Translations under genes and position numbers: made by a program
Part shown: piece by piece, positions 29,634 through 39,029 of the stretch
How positions within the stretch are numbered: position 1 is the stretch's first letter
Layout: each line of letters opens with the position of its first letter
Notes under the pieces: generated by a model
What the model saw: the letters and a program-made list of their open reading frames with translations, nothing else
Told to the model about the DNA's origin: nothing
Database searches by the model: none
Assembly: GCA_947498325.1 (NCBI GenBank)
Contig: CANMKE010000017.1
Coordinates: 40,779-104,778 of the forward strand
Reading direction: 5' to 3'
Source of the DNA: an uncultured Persicobacter sp.
GTDB taxonomy: Bacteria > Bacteroidota > Bacteroidia > Cytophagales > Cyclobacteriaceae
DNA: 64,000 nucleotides

Positions 29634-29874
29634 GATGCAGTTGTTTCTTTTGATAAACGGTTTGTGCGCCTTTGTAGGGCAGTGGCATGACAAAATATAA
29701 GGAGCGTACTTTTGATGAATATAAATGGTGATTTATTGCCGTAGAATAGCCATTGAATGCCGATGATATGTGATAAAAAATACGATTTGTCAGCAAAAAA
29801 ATACTTAAACCTTACATTCAAAGGTGGTTCATCATTCACCTTCGTTTCACTAAATAATATAAAATTTAAAAATC

Positions 29875-30303
29875 ATGGTTAGTCTAATTTACACAAGTAG
29901 AAGCATCAGTCCCTTTGATGGAACTGGCTTAATTGAGCTTTGCAACCTGTCCTCTATTGCGAACCAAAAACGGCAGATTAGTGGTTATTTATATTATAAT
30001 GATGGCTTGTTTTTGCAATATATCGAAGGAGAGGAAGACGATGTGATGTCGTTATTTGAAAGCATTAAAGCAGATGAACGGCATGAAATTCTGTCGACGG
30101 TTTTTCAGGAACGATTGTTAAAGCGTCGATTCCCCGTCTGGGATATGCGCTGGTTAAAAAGTGAGGATCTTGGTGATACGGATTTAGAGATGCTTTTAAT
30201 CAAGCAGATGAAAATGTTAAGACTGTATCAGGGTAAAAACACGAAAATGGCTGAAATGGCTTGGTCCCTGATGGATTCTATTTCAGCTATGCAATTAAAG
30301 TAG
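29875..30303 (+). CDS. BLUF-domain blue-light photoreceptor
   Basis: A 142-residue stand-alone BLUF protein binding FAD and sensing blue light. All key residues are in the expected spacing relative to AppA: Tyr6, Asn30, Gln48 (in GLFLQYIEGE), Trp89 and Met91 (in FPVWDMRWL). A short C-terminal helix pair (about 100-142) replaces any output domain, so it must act through a partner protein. It is divergent from the photolyase operon by 241 bp, which makes a shared light response probable. Short BLUF proteins usually oligomerise and regulate by protein contact. The ATG is at 29875. Confidence 0.95.
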   Translation: MVSLIYTSRSISPFDGTGLIELCNLSSIANQKRQISGYLYYNDGLFLQYIEGEEDDVMSLFESIKADERHEILSTVFQERLLKRRFPVWDMRWLKSEDLGDTDLEMLLIKQMKMLRLYQGKNTKMAEMAWSLMDSISAMQLK

Positions 30304-30438
30304 TAAGCAGTTTTCGAATCTGTTTAGCGATAATTTTTGAAAAGGCATAATTGACTGAAGGCATAAACCCATTCTTTTAGGGCCATGATCTTATAAATCT
30401 TTAAGGAGTACATTGTGCCCCTTTTTTTTGTGTAAAAT

Positions 30439-30463
30439 AAAAAAGGAATGCCGAAGCATTCCT
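30439..30463 (-). terminator. terminator after the receiver-domain gene
   Basis: The perfect stem AGGAATGC (30444-30451) / GCATTCCT (30456-30463) has a TTCG tetraloop on the minus strand, followed by a run of T residues. It lies 29 bp past the stop codon of the receiver gene. Confidence 0.9.
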
Positions 30464-30491
30464 AAAGTAGATTAATATATGGGAGAAATAT

Positions 30492-30947
30492 TTAAGCGGT
30501 TTGACTGATGTTTGAAACCGTCGTGTATGGTGTTGCTTCAACAGGCAAGGCACACATCGTAATAAGTTGATGACGGTGACGCATCCGGTCAAGTCTCAAT
30601 TTCAATTCTCTTGGATTGAATGGTTTTTTCAGATAATCAAATGCGCCAGCATTAAAGACCGCACTGATGCTACTCTGATCATTGTCTGCCGATAGGCAGA
30701 GAATTTGTTCTGGGAAATAGGCGTCAAAAGACTTGATGAATTTTATCAGCTCAATCCCAGTATCATTTTTTATTTGTAGGTCAATTATAAACAGGTCAGG
30801 CGTTAGTCCGTTCGCAAGTGCCTGCATGGCTTTCCGCATATCTGTAAATGAGACGATTTCATAGTGTTTCGAAAGTGAATGATTGATGATTTTGATAATC
30901 ATGTTGTCGTCATCAACTACAAGTAAAACAGGTTTATTGGTTTCCAT
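30492..30947 (-). CDS. stand-alone response regulator receiver protein
   Basis: CheY-type single-domain response regulator of 151 residues. Acidic pocket DDD (12-14), phospho-acceptor Asp56 in LFIIDLQI, Ser86 in LCLSADND, and Lys108 in DYLKKPF are all present. The last 25 residues are an unstructured tail without a DNA-binding domain, so output is by protein contact. No kinase is adjacent; the hybrid kinase-type gene at 50448 is far away. The BLUF gene is convergent and 188 bp away, which may be coincidence. Confidence 0.92.
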   Translation of the reverse strand: METNKPVLLVVDDDNMIIKIINHSLSKHYEIVSFTDMRKAMQALANGLTPDLFIIDLQIKNDTGIELIKFIKSFDAYFPEQILCLSADNDQSSISAVFNAGAFDYLKKPFNPRELKLRLDRMRHRHQLITMCALPVEATPYTTVSNISQTA

Positions 30948-31325
30948 ATGCTATAAATAGTTTCTATGGAGAATAACGTCCCTGAGCCCAAATGATTGTC
31001 GATTATCAGTGGCATGTTAGGATGGAAAAATGATTTTGGTGTAAGAAAAATAAGGAGTAGGGGGCATTTTTCATCCTTTTTGAAGTGGACGAATTCTGGA
31101 TGAATCTATGGAAAAATTACGAATGGAGGGGATTTTGGATGACCTCAGCAAGAATAATCAAAATAAAAAGTAAAGGGTCGTTAAAGTGAAAAAAATAATA
31201 CAAATAGTTAAATTTTGTATTTTGCACACCTGATGAATTTCTTACATCTTATCTTACATGATCTTGTTTGGAATATTAAAGAAAAAAGGGCTGTTTTTTC
31301 ATAGAACAGCCCTTTAAAAGATTTA
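30948..31325. other. intergenic region upstream of the receiver gene
   Basis: A 378-bp gap with no credible ORF. It holds the receiver gene promoter region and, at its right end, the helicase terminator. No repeat or RNA gene was recognised. Confidence 0.45.
31282..31315 (-). terminator. terminator of the DEAD-box helicase gene
   Basis: The stem AAAGGGCTGTT (31285-31295) / AACAGCCCTTT (31305-31315) is perfect over 11 bp and is followed on the minus strand by T residues. It sits just after the helicase stop codon. Confidence 0.88.
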
Positions 31326-32657
31326 TTATCTGGCAATACCAATTCTTACCGACCTTTTTTTGATTTTCTCCTCACGGAGTTGCTTACTGACTCTTTGTGC
31401 AACATCAGCGGAAACAGCCACAAAAGCGCAGAAGTCAAGGACATCAATCTTACCGATTTGCTGTTTTTCAAGCCCTCCTTTCTGGCAGAGCAATCCAACG
31501 ATGTCTATTTTGTTGACTTTGTCTTTTTTTCCTCTGCTGATAAATAAGGTCGTCCATAGGGGCGCTGGAATGCTTCGTTGTTCTTCGGCTTCAAGATCAA
31601 AGGAGATCGCTTCCATATTGTTGGGCAGATAATCAATGTCCCCTTTTTTATCGGAAAGCATTACATAAGCAGTACCATTTTTATCCATCCGTGCGGTTCG
31701 GCCATTTCTATGCGTGAACGTAGCCACCTGTCGTGGTAACTGGTAATGAATCACATGGGCCACCTGATCGATATCCAGACCACGGCCCGCCAAATCAGTG
31801 GTAATCAAAAAATGTGCACTGCCATTTCTGAATTTGATGATGGCGCGCTCTCTTTCTTGTTGATCTAAATCTCCGTGATAGGGGATACAATCAATTTTGT
31901 CGAGAGTCAGTTGTTCATGAATTCTGCGTACCGCATCCTTGTGGTTACAAAAGATGATGGTCGATTCTCCGCCAATTTCACCCAATAAGGCGCGCAGACC
32001 GATATATTTATCCTCATCTGCCGTTGTGAGACTCTTTAGTTGCAGCTCACTTTTGGTATGCTCTTCTGAAAAGTCAAGCAAATGGGCATCAGGCATATTG
32101 ATGAATTCAGGCACTTCGATGTCAGCCGTAGCAGAGATCAGAAATTTATGTGTAACATTGGGCAGGTGGAAAAAGATGTCTGCCATGTCGCGCAAAAAGC
32201 CCATTTCCAAACTTTTGTCGAACTCATCAAGGATCAGGTGCTTGATCGTGCTGCCATCAATGTTTTCTTTATCGAAATGGTCAAGTAATCGGCCCGGTGT
32301 TCCGACAATGATACTTGGCATGTGCCTAAAGTTGTTAATTTCAGTCCTCATCGGATGCCCACCATAGACACTGTTGATTTTATAGTTGGTCCTCATTTTC
32401 TTGAAAACGGACTCAATCTGTAAGGCCAATTCTCTGGAAGGTGAGATGATCAGGGCCTGTACACCTTCTACCTCAGGATCAAGTTCTGCGAGGATCGGAA
32501 GAAGAAAGCCTAATGTTTTTCCACTACCTGTTGGTGACCAAAGCTGTAAATTTTTCTTTACAGGGTAATTTGCCAAGCAAGCCTCCTGCATTTTATTTGG
32601 GCTTTTGATACCTAAATTTTTCAGGTAGGGAGAGAAATCGAATGCGTGATCTGCCAT
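31326..32657 (-). CDS. DEAD-box RNA helicase, DbpA-like
   Basis: ATP-dependent RNA helicase of 443 residues. Motif I SPTGSGKT (about 41-48), Ia SPSRELALQ, Ib GTPGRLLD, III SAT, V TTDLAGRGLD and VI HRNGRTARM are intact. Motif II is DEFD instead of DEAD, a variant I recall in Bacteroidota relatives. Residues about 365-443 (PAPLWTTLFISRGKKDKVNK, DFCAFVAVSADVAQRVSKQL) form a DbpA-type RNA-binding domain. In DbpA this binds helix 92 of 23S rRNA, so 50S subunit assembly is the likely job. It is monocistronic with its own terminator. Confidence 0.9.
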   Translation of the reverse strand: MADHAFDFSPYLKNLGIKSPNKMQEACLANYPVKKNLQLWSPTGSGKTLGFLLPILAELDPEVEGVQALIISPSRELALQIESVFKKMRTNYKINSVYGGHPMRTEINNFRHMPSIIVGTPGRLLDHFDKENIDGSTIKHLILDEFDKSLEMGFLRDMADIFFHLPNVTHKFLISATADIEVPEFINMPDAHLLDFSEEHTKSELQLKSLTTADEDKYIGLRALLGEIGGESTIIFCNHKDAVRRIHEQLTLDKIDCIPYHGDLDQQERERAIIKFRNGSAHFLITTDLAGRGLDIDQVAHVIHYQLPRQVATFTHRNGRTARMDKNGTAYVMLSDKKGDIDYLPNNMEAISFDLEAEEQRSIPAPLWTTLFISRGKKDKVNKIDIVGLLCQKGGLEKQQIGKIDVLDFCAFVAVSADVAQRVSKQLREEKIKKRSVRIGIAR

Positions 32658-32990
32658 AGCATTTTATCAATAAAGAAATTAAAATTTTAGCTATATGTAT
32701 ATTTTAGACAAATAGCTTTCTGAAATTCATGTGGATTATTTAAGATAATCCTCAAAAAGGAAAAGTATTTTGTGTAATATTTTCCTCGGTAATTATCAAA
32801 TTTAAATAATTGATATTTCAATTAATGTTATAAAACAAATTTGATAAAGAGATGATGTTAGATTAATATATAAATTATTTTGAATGATTATAAACCCTTA
32901 AATTGTAGACGGTTAAGAAAGGGTTAAGCCATCAGGTATAATTCTTTTTAGATTTTGAGGGGAGAAGGGGTTCTCCCCATTTTTTTTGCC
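32658..32990. other. AT-rich intergenic region
   Basis: A 333-bp gap between helicase start and the end of the small protein at 32991. It is highly AT-rich and without credible ORFs. A GC-rich hairpin lies at its right end (32959-32987). Confidence 0.45.
32959..32987. terminator. GC-rich hairpin, probable terminator
   Basis: The perfect stem GGGGAGAA (32959-32966) / TTCTCCCC (32971-32978) has loop GGGG. The T run (32980-32987) is on the plus strand, yet the adjacent gene ending at 32991 is on the minus strand. There the hairpin is followed only by TCAAAATC. Orientation is therefore uncertain. Confidence 0.6.
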
Positions 32991-33341
32991 CTAAATTAAG
33001 GCGTTAGGGTCTTTAACGGCAACTTTTTCAGGGGTTGGATAAGTGATCAATTTAGAAAAATCTTTCTTCCAGAAATCCATATCCAAAATTTCGTGTTCAC
33101 TGTTTTGCGTCAGCGTAATCACCACGGGCGTTTGGTCACTGTCAATATAAATCACCTGAACAAGGTCATTCAAGTAAGGTGCTTTATTAAAGTCAGTAAA
33201 ATTTATACTGCCCATTTTTCCGCCTTCATATTCTTCTACCTCGGTTGGGATGTTGATACTGTCAGGATCTAAACCTGCCAATTTCAGTAAATGACGAACA
33301 AGGGTCATTTCATTTTCTCGGATAGTTCTGCGTTCATTCAT
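32991..33341 (-). CDS. conserved hypothetical protein
   Basis: A 116-residue soluble protein, rich in acidic residues, without signal peptide or membrane segment. It opens with MNERRTIRENEMTLVRHLLK and has a central GGKMGSINF plus an alternating beta pattern (LVQVIYIDSDQTPVVITLTQ). It ends in FWKKDFSKLITYPTPEK. The layout reminds me of small DUF families such as DUF6984, but I cannot confirm this. Single gene; function unknown. Confidence 0.6.
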   Translation of the reverse strand: MNERRTIRENEMTLVRHLLKLAGLDPDSINIPTEVEEYEGGKMGSINFTDFNKAPYLNDLVQVIYIDSDQTPVVITLTQNSEHEILDMDFWKKDFSKLITYPTPEKVAVKDPNALI

Positions 33342-33599
33342 GACTGCAAGTTAATGCTTTTTTCGCAAACCGACGCATTATTATTGGCCTTCGGTTTGTT
33401 CGGTTAATTTAGTCGATTGGCAAATAGGCGTCAATGGAGCGTACTTCAGGCCTTTGTCACCACTGATATATGGCTTAGCTGCTTCCAAGAGCTGATCAAG
33501 TTTGCCTGTTCGGTTTGGTGGTTGACAGTCATTATGCACTCAGGGATTGCCAGAAAGTCCGTTTATGTTCATCAACCTATGAACCAATAAAATGACAGG

Positions 33600-33956
33600 T
33601 TAAAGCGGTTTCATCGTGATGATGATCAGGCTGATCACAATGTTCATAATGAGACTGGTGATGCATACAAACATCATGAAGGTTTTTGAAAATTTGGTCG
33701 GCAGCTCGGTAGGCCCTAATTTGTTGAGGGAGTAATAAATGTGGAGGACCGACAGCAGGGAGAAAAGGCAAGTGCCGAAGCACAGGAAGCCGACGATCCA
33801 GTGTAAGGAAGCCATGGAAATGACGCCAGTGATGGCTTCCATGGTGAATTTTTTGATCAGAAAGGTAAATCCGAGCAAGGCGACTTCGGTGCGTACCCAT
33901 GCCAGCAAAGTTCGTTCGGTGGCAAAAAACACTCTGGGATCTTGTAAATAGGCCAT
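33600..33956 (-). CDS. DUF202 (YidH-like) membrane protein
   Basis: A 118-residue membrane protein of the DUF202 family. The N-terminal hallmark is DPRVFFATERTLLAWVRTEV (about 6-25), followed by three membrane segments (about 25-45, 50-75, 90-115). The molecular function of the family is not established. The alternative overlapping frame at 33577-33999 in another register has no family match and is rejected. It lies just downstream of SbcC on the same strand, with a hairpin between them. Confidence 0.85.
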   Translation of the reverse strand: MAYLQDPRVFFATERTLLAWVRTEVALLGFTFLIKKFTMEAITGVISMASLHWIVGFLCFGTCLFSLLSVLHIYYSLNKLGPTELPTKFSKTFMMFVCITSLIMNIVISLIIITMKPL

Positions 33957-33990
33957 ATTTCAGGTTGATCAGCTTGAGGTGAAAATGGAA

Positions 33991-34010
33991 CGCTGGCACG
34001 AATGCCAGCG
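33991..34010 (-). terminator. hairpin after sbcC
   Basis: The perfect 8-bp stem CGCTGGCA (33991-33998) / TGCCAGCG (34003-34010) has a 4-nt loop. It lies 8 bp past the sbcC stop codon. The T content after the stem on the minus strand is modest (TTCCATTTTC), so termination may be partial. Confidence 0.6.
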
Positions 34011-34017
34011 TAAATTT

Positions 34018-37000
34018 TTAGTGTTGGATGGTCAGTTTAGAATATCCTGCACCTGTTTTTTCCAAACGGATTTGGGTGCTTATTCGTTCCTGTAGCTCAG
34101 GTACGTGGGAAATGATGATGATCTTCTTTCCAGTTTTGTCCTGAAGGTTTTCAAGTGTGGCGAGGACCTCCTCAAGGGTGGCTTTATCGAGCGTACCGAA
34201 ACCCTCATCTATAAACAGGCTTTCAATTTTCACTTTTTGACTCGCCATATCAGACAAGCCCAAAGCCATAGAAAGCGCCAAAAGAAAAGTTTCGCCGCCA
34301 GAGAGGGTTTTTATCGCCCTGATCTCATTGCCCATTTCAATATCTCTGATATACAGATCATCTTCGTTGCTATGCTCAGGAATACCAACAAACTGATATC
34401 GTTTATTCAGCATATTCAGGTATTTGTTGGCGTATTCAAGCAGTATTCCCAACATCAGCGACTGGGCGTAATTATTAAATTTATCCCCTTCAGCACTGCC
34501 AATCAGTTCGTTGAGAATATACCAAACCTTGGCATTTTCTGATTGTTTTTTGATTTTCTGATCGAGTGACTTTGAATAGGATAATATCGAGTCGTTGTGA
34601 TTGAGCCTGGCTTTCAGGTTTGCCATTTCCTGGGTAAAACGGTGGTGTTCTTCGGCCTTTGTTTGCAGGAGCTCGTCCATCTTTTCAGGCGCAATACTTT
34701 GGTCACCAATCTTGGTTTGCAACTCACGAATACTTTTTTCAGTACCCTGTAAACGTTCCTTTAGCCTGGTGTTTTCCTGATACAGGGCTTCTCTTTTAGC
34801 CTTCCATCCCTCGGCTTGTGCCTTATACTTCAGGACGGTTTCAAAGGCCGACCGTTCCGACATTTTCAGCTTTGCCAATGCCTGTTCAAATGCTTCCTTC
34901 AGCGTATTGATACTCGATTTGAGGCGTTGTTGCTTTTCCCTGCTCACGATGGTCAGCTGTTGCTTCTGCTCAATTTCCTGCTTGTTGAGGGCGAGTTTTT
35001 GTTCCTCATTTTGTAAGGCGGTAGCGCTGGCTTGCTGTTTTGCTGCCCACTGCTGCTTTTCATTTTCCGTTTCCTGATCGCCAAAAATGGTTTGTCGCTG
35101 TTGTTGCAGGTTTTTAAGGACAGTATTTAACTGCTCAATTTCCACCTGAGATTTTGTCAGCTCGGTAGTGTTCAATTCAAGTTGCTCTTTGGCATTCTGA
35201 AGGTCATTACGATGAATGGAGTAAGCTTCAGAAAGGTTGTTTAGCGCCTCTTTATTGGTTTCAAAAAGCTGCGCATGCTGTGTTAAAGCGGAGAGGTCGG
35301 CATCGGGAATGAGTTGTTGATAAGGGGCAATACGCTGTGCTATTTTCCCTTCAGCTTCCGTGATTCTGTTCGTGTAGATTTTTATTTCTGACAATTCACT
35401 GATCATGAGCTCGTACCGTTTCAGCATATCAGCCTGTTGCTTTGCAGTATGGATTGTCGCTATGGTCGATGGAATATTTTCTGACTGTAGCGGTGTGCCC
35501 GTTAAATTGGAAGCCTTAATTTTTGTGATTTCTTCAGCGATCTGCTGCGATTTCTCACCGATGCTCTTCAGGGATTTTTCATATTCTTCAATTTTGAAAA
35601 TCGCCTGCTTGAGGCGGCCTTCCGAATCCATTAAGTGCTTTTCAGTCGATACTTTTTGCTTTTCAGTTAGTAGAACATTTTTTTCCGCCCTGCTGATCAA
35701 TAACTGATCGGTAGGTTGGTCTGCAAGTGGGTGATCCGTTGCGCCGCAAACAGGGCACTGCTCCTGTGGTAGAAGTTTTGACCGTAGGTACGCCACGCCC
35801 TGATCATGCATCAATTTGGTATTTTCATACTCCTTTTTTGCAATGTCAAATTCGTTTTCATGTACCTTCAATTGCACCGTCAATTGCTGATGCTCGGCCT
35901 CGGTTTTCACTTTCTCCGCCAGTACCAATTTAATATTTTGCTGACAAAGCTGTTGTTCTCGTTCAACCTGTTGCTGGTCTTTAAATAATCTTTCAGCTTG
36001 TTCCAGCAATGAGATTTGTGCCTTAAAGGTGTCCTCATCCCATTTATAGGCCAATTGCTCCTGAAGTTCAGTACAACTTTTTTCAGTTGTTGAAATCCAC
36101 TCAGGAATCATGTCCGCAAGTTGTTGTTGCGCAAGGGCATCCTTAATTTTGCCCACCAGTTTGTCGCTGTTGATCGTGTTCAGCTTGCTTTCAATCGCCT
36201 GTTGCTGATCAGCCATCTGCGCCTTGATATTTTCGAGAAATGGCAGGTCGTTACGCAAATGTTCGAGCTGTTGAAACTGCTCAAGCCAAGCTTGCTTTTG
36301 TTCGCGTTGTTCCTGCAACTTTTCGGATTTCTCCTGCAGGGATACAATTTTTTGTTGGATTGCCTGCTGTTTTTTAACTGCCGATTGATGATTTGGCTCA
36401 AGGTGGGCAAGGGTGCTTTGGTGTGCTTTTATCTGCTGATCAAGTGCTTCGGTTTGTTGGATAAGTACCAATTTCTCCTCGAAAGCCTTATTGAATTCAG
36501 TATGCGCTTGCTTTCTTTTTTCAACTTCCTTTTTCAATTGCTCCTTCAGCATCAATAAGCCTTCCACAGCACCCGATAAATCGTGGAGGCTTTTTAATTC
36601 TTCCTGCAGTTGATCTTCTTTGTTTTTCAGGGCTTCAAAATCTGCCAAGTAGGGCAGACAAGCCTCGTAATTTTGAAGTTTCTGTTCCTCCTCCGCAAAT
36701 GCAGTACATTCCTGTGTCAGTTCCTGAATTGCGGTGTCGGTTTGTAGCTTTTCAGCCTGTTTCTGCTCCAGTGCCTTGAAATTGTTCAGCTGCTCTTTCA
36801 GCACCTTAATTTCATCTTCCAAAGCCACTGATTGAGGTTGAAGACGCTCAATTTCTTCATTTATCAAAATGATTTCTTCCGCACTCAGACATTTTTGAGC
36901 CTCCTTTTCTTGTTTCAGTTGAAGGATGGAATCTTGCAGCGTTTTATTTTTTAAATACGAAGCCTTGGAAATTTCCCTAAAATCGAATGATCGGGTGATT

Positions 37001-37572
37001 TTTTCCAGCAACGCATTTCTGTCCTTTTTATTGGCACGCAGGAATTTGGCAAAAGCGCCCTGCGAGAGCATCACTCCTTTAATAAACTGATCATAATTCA
37101 GCCCCACAATTTCTTCGATCAATGGTCGGACTTTGCTTTCTGCCCCTTTGGCGAGGATTTCCCCCTCTTCACTATGTAAATTGCCGAGTGCAGAAAACTC
37201 CATATGGTAGGCCTGAATCTTATGCTTGGCTTCTCCTTTTTTTCCTTTTCTTGCCGACCATTTTGCCCGATAATAGGCGATGCTGCCGTTCTTCTTGATT
37301 TCAAAATCAATACTTACCCCAGCTTCCGATTCACCTCGGGTAACAATTCCGCCACTTTGCTCAAGTTCTTTGGCGCTGAGACTTTTATTGTAGCGTGGGG
37401 TTTTATTGAACAACGCCAACAAGACGGCGTCGAGGATGGTGGTTTTTCCCGCCCCTGTATCCCCCACAATGGCCAACAAATCGACTTGCTTCAGCTCTTC
37501 ACCTTCAAAATCGATGGTATGCTTTCCCTTCAGGGAGTTGAGGTTATGAATAACAATTTTATTGATTTTCAT
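34018..37572 (-). CDS. sbcC: exonuclease subunit SbcC (Rad50-like ATPase)
   Basis: SMC-like ATPase of the SbcCD nuclease, 1184 residues. It acts with SbcD on hairpins and protein-blocked DNA ends. Walker A GDTGAGKTT (about 37-45) is near the N terminus. Long coiled coils, rich in Gln and Glu, run from about 190 to 590 and from 640 to 1030. They flank the zinc hook CPVCGATDHP (about 605-614). The C terminus has signature LSGGETFLLALSMALGLSD and Walker B SLFIDEGFGTLD. It starts 3 bp after the sbcD stop, so the two form an operon in the usual D-C order. Length is somewhat above that of E. coli SbcC. Confidence 0.96.
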   Translation of the reverse strand: MKINKIVIHNLNSLKGKHTIDFEGEELKQVDLLAIVGDTGAGKTTILDAVLLALFNKTPRYNKSLSAKELEQSGGIVTRGESEAGVSIDFEIKKNGSIAYYRAKWSARKGKKGEAKHKIQAYHMEFSALGNLHSEEGEILAKGAESKVRPLIEEIVGLNYDQFIKGVMLSQGAFAKFLRANKKDRNALLEKITRSFDFREISKASYLKNKTLQDSILQLKQEKEAQKCLSAEEIILINEEIERLQPQSVALEDEIKVLKEQLNNFKALEQKQAEKLQTDTAIQELTQECTAFAEEEQKLQNYEACLPYLADFEALKNKEDQLQEELKSLHDLSGAVEGLLMLKEQLKKEVEKRKQAHTEFNKAFEEKLVLIQQTEALDQQIKAHQSTLAHLEPNHQSAVKKQQAIQQKIVSLQEKSEKLQEQREQKQAWLEQFQQLEHLRNDLPFLENIKAQMADQQQAIESKLNTINSDKLVGKIKDALAQQQLADMIPEWISTTEKSCTELQEQLAYKWDEDTFKAQISLLEQAERLFKDQQQVEREQQLCQQNIKLVLAEKVKTEAEHQQLTVQLKVHENEFDIAKKEYENTKLMHDQGVAYLRSKLLPQEQCPVCGATDHPLADQPTDQLLISRAEKNVLLTEKQKVSTEKHLMDSEGRLKQAIFKIEEYEKSLKSIGEKSQQIAEEITKIKASNLTGTPLQSENIPSTIATIHTAKQQADMLKRYELMISELSEIKIYTNRITEAEGKIAQRIAPYQQLIPDADLSALTQHAQLFETNKEALNNLSEAYSIHRNDLQNAKEQLELNTTELTKSQVEIEQLNTVLKNLQQQRQTIFGDQETENEKQQWAAKQQASATALQNEEQKLALNKQEIEQKQQLTIVSREKQQRLKSSINTLKEAFEQALAKLKMSERSAFETVLKYKAQAEGWKAKREALYQENTRLKERLQGTEKSIRELQTKIGDQSIAPEKMDELLQTKAEEHHRFTQEMANLKARLNHNDSILSYSKSLDQKIKKQSENAKVWYILNELIGSAEGDKFNNYAQSLMLGILLEYANKYLNMLNKRYQFVGIPEHSNEDDLYIRDIEMGNEIRAIKTLSGGETFLLALSMALGLSDMASQKVKIESLFIDEGFGTLDKATLEEVLATLENLQDKTGKKIIIISHVPELQERISTQIRLEKTGAGYSKLTIQH

Positions 37573-37575
37573 GGC

Positions 37576-38835
37576 TTAGTCGTTTTTGGTGGTGTTTTCA
37601 GCAAGAGTGAAAAAGGCTTCGAGCACATCTTTTTTAGTGAGTTCGTCTAAATCAACGGCCAGTTCAAGGCGTGCCTGAAAAACTTTCTCCGCCGTAAATT
37701 CCTGCTGATTGATTTGGTGCTTTTGGAAGAGCTGTTGCGCATCTCGGCTGTCGTGGGTAAAAACAATACTGCTTTTAACAATGATGGCGTGTTTTTGTGA
37801 CTGATGAAATTCCTCGCGCCATTCATCGAATCGGGAACGTAACAGTGGGTCGTACTCCTTTTCCACCAATTTTACCTCTATTAAAGAGGGGGCAGTGAAT
37901 GTTTCGAGCTGATCCGCCTTAAGTTTGATCTCTGCCAAGGTGCCTTTGAGGGTGATGAATTTTCGATAGACGGGAATTCGGATTTTGTCAATTGCCTGAA
38001 TTTTCTGCCCCTTGATTGTGATGAGGTTGCATTGCGATTTATAATTGCGTTCTGCAAAACTCAAAGGGTAGGGCGCACCCGAGTAATGAATTTCCGTTGG
38101 GCCACTGATTTGCTGTGGCAGATGAATATGGCCCAGTGCGACATAATCGAAAGTGGCAGGGAAAATACTGCTGTTCACCGATGCCTGATGCCCCATTTGG
38201 ATCGGGCGCTCGCTGTCCGGAACTTTTTGGTCGCCTTCTTCCGTTTCTGGAATTTCAAGTTTCACCCCCTGAGTGTACAGGTGTCCCATGGCGATTTTTG
38301 GCGCCTCCGCCAGTTGGGCAGTCATTTTCTCAGCAAGGTTTGCATAAATGGTTTCAATTCCCGACCTAATGGCGACCTCAGGTTCAATGGTAGGATCGCT
38401 GACACTTTTTCGTAGGTCCTGATCCCTTAAAAAAGGAATGGCACCCACTAAAACTGTTTCGTCGCCAGACTGAAATGTAATAATATGGTCGTCAAGCTCC
38501 TCTTCGAGTTGGCAGGCCACATCAATATTGAGGGCTTTAAGAATGCTTTTCGGCACGCGCATATTGGCTCTGCCATCGTGATTACCATCGGTGATGATGA
38601 TCTTTTCAGGATAATTGGCCTTGAACAGCTGGGCAAGAAAATTATTATAAAGTTCCTGAGCACCCATTGGTGGGTGGGCGGTATCGAAAATATCTCCAGC
38701 AATCAGCAGGAGATTAATTTGTTGTTCATTTATGTAATCGGTGAGCCATTGCAAAAAATAGCGTTGGTCTTCAAGGAGGTCAAACTGATGGAGTTTTTTA
38801 CCTAAATGCCAATCCGAAGTATGTAAAATTTTCAT
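37576..38835 (-). CDS. sbcD: exonuclease subunit SbcD (Mre11-like nuclease)
   Basis: Metallophosphoesterase-type nuclease, 419 residues. Phosphodiesterase motifs are in order: SDWHLGKKL (about 7-15), AGDIFDTAHPP, ITDGNHDGRANM, GHLYTQG, and ALGHIHLPQ. The C-terminal capping domain is present (IPVYRKFITLKGTLAEIKLK). It is the first gene of the sbcDC operon. The ATG at 38835 begins MKILHTSDWH, the usual start. Confidence 0.96.
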   Translation of the reverse strand: MKILHTSDWHLGKKLHQFDLLEDQRYFLQWLTDYINEQQINLLLIAGDIFDTAHPPMGAQELYNNFLAQLFKANYPEKIIITDGNHDGRANMRVPKSILKALNIDVACQLEEELDDHIITFQSGDETVLVGAIPFLRDQDLRKSVSDPTIEPEVAIRSGIETIYANLAEKMTAQLAEAPKIAMGHLYTQGVKLEIPETEEGDQKVPDSERPIQMGHQASVNSSIFPATFDYVALGHIHLPQQISGPTEIHYSGAPYPLSFAERNYKSQCNLITIKGQKIQAIDKIRIPVYRKFITLKGTLAEIKLKADQLETFTAPSLIEVKLVEKEYDPLLRSRFDEWREEFHQSQKHAIIVKSSIVFTHDSRDAQQLFQKHQINQQEFTAEKVFQARLELAVDLDELTKKDVLEAFFTLAENTTKND

Positions 38836-39029
38836 AATGGAGTTCTTTATGCCCTACAAATTAAAGATTATTTGCCCATTTTATGATAGACAAACAAGGA
38901 TATTTAAGGGCAAAAGAATGCTTTCAGGGATCAATAATGTAATATCTGATGAAGTGATATTTATAATTTCCGTCTTCAGATTTCAATAATTATTGGTAGG
39001 TTGTTTTTGGCACTTTATTTGGATTAGCT

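Noticed and set aside
33577..33999. Alternative 140-codon frame overlapping the DUF202 gene
   Set aside because: The other frame has the clear DUF202 hallmark DPRVFFATERTLLAWVR; this one is rich in His and Pro with no match.
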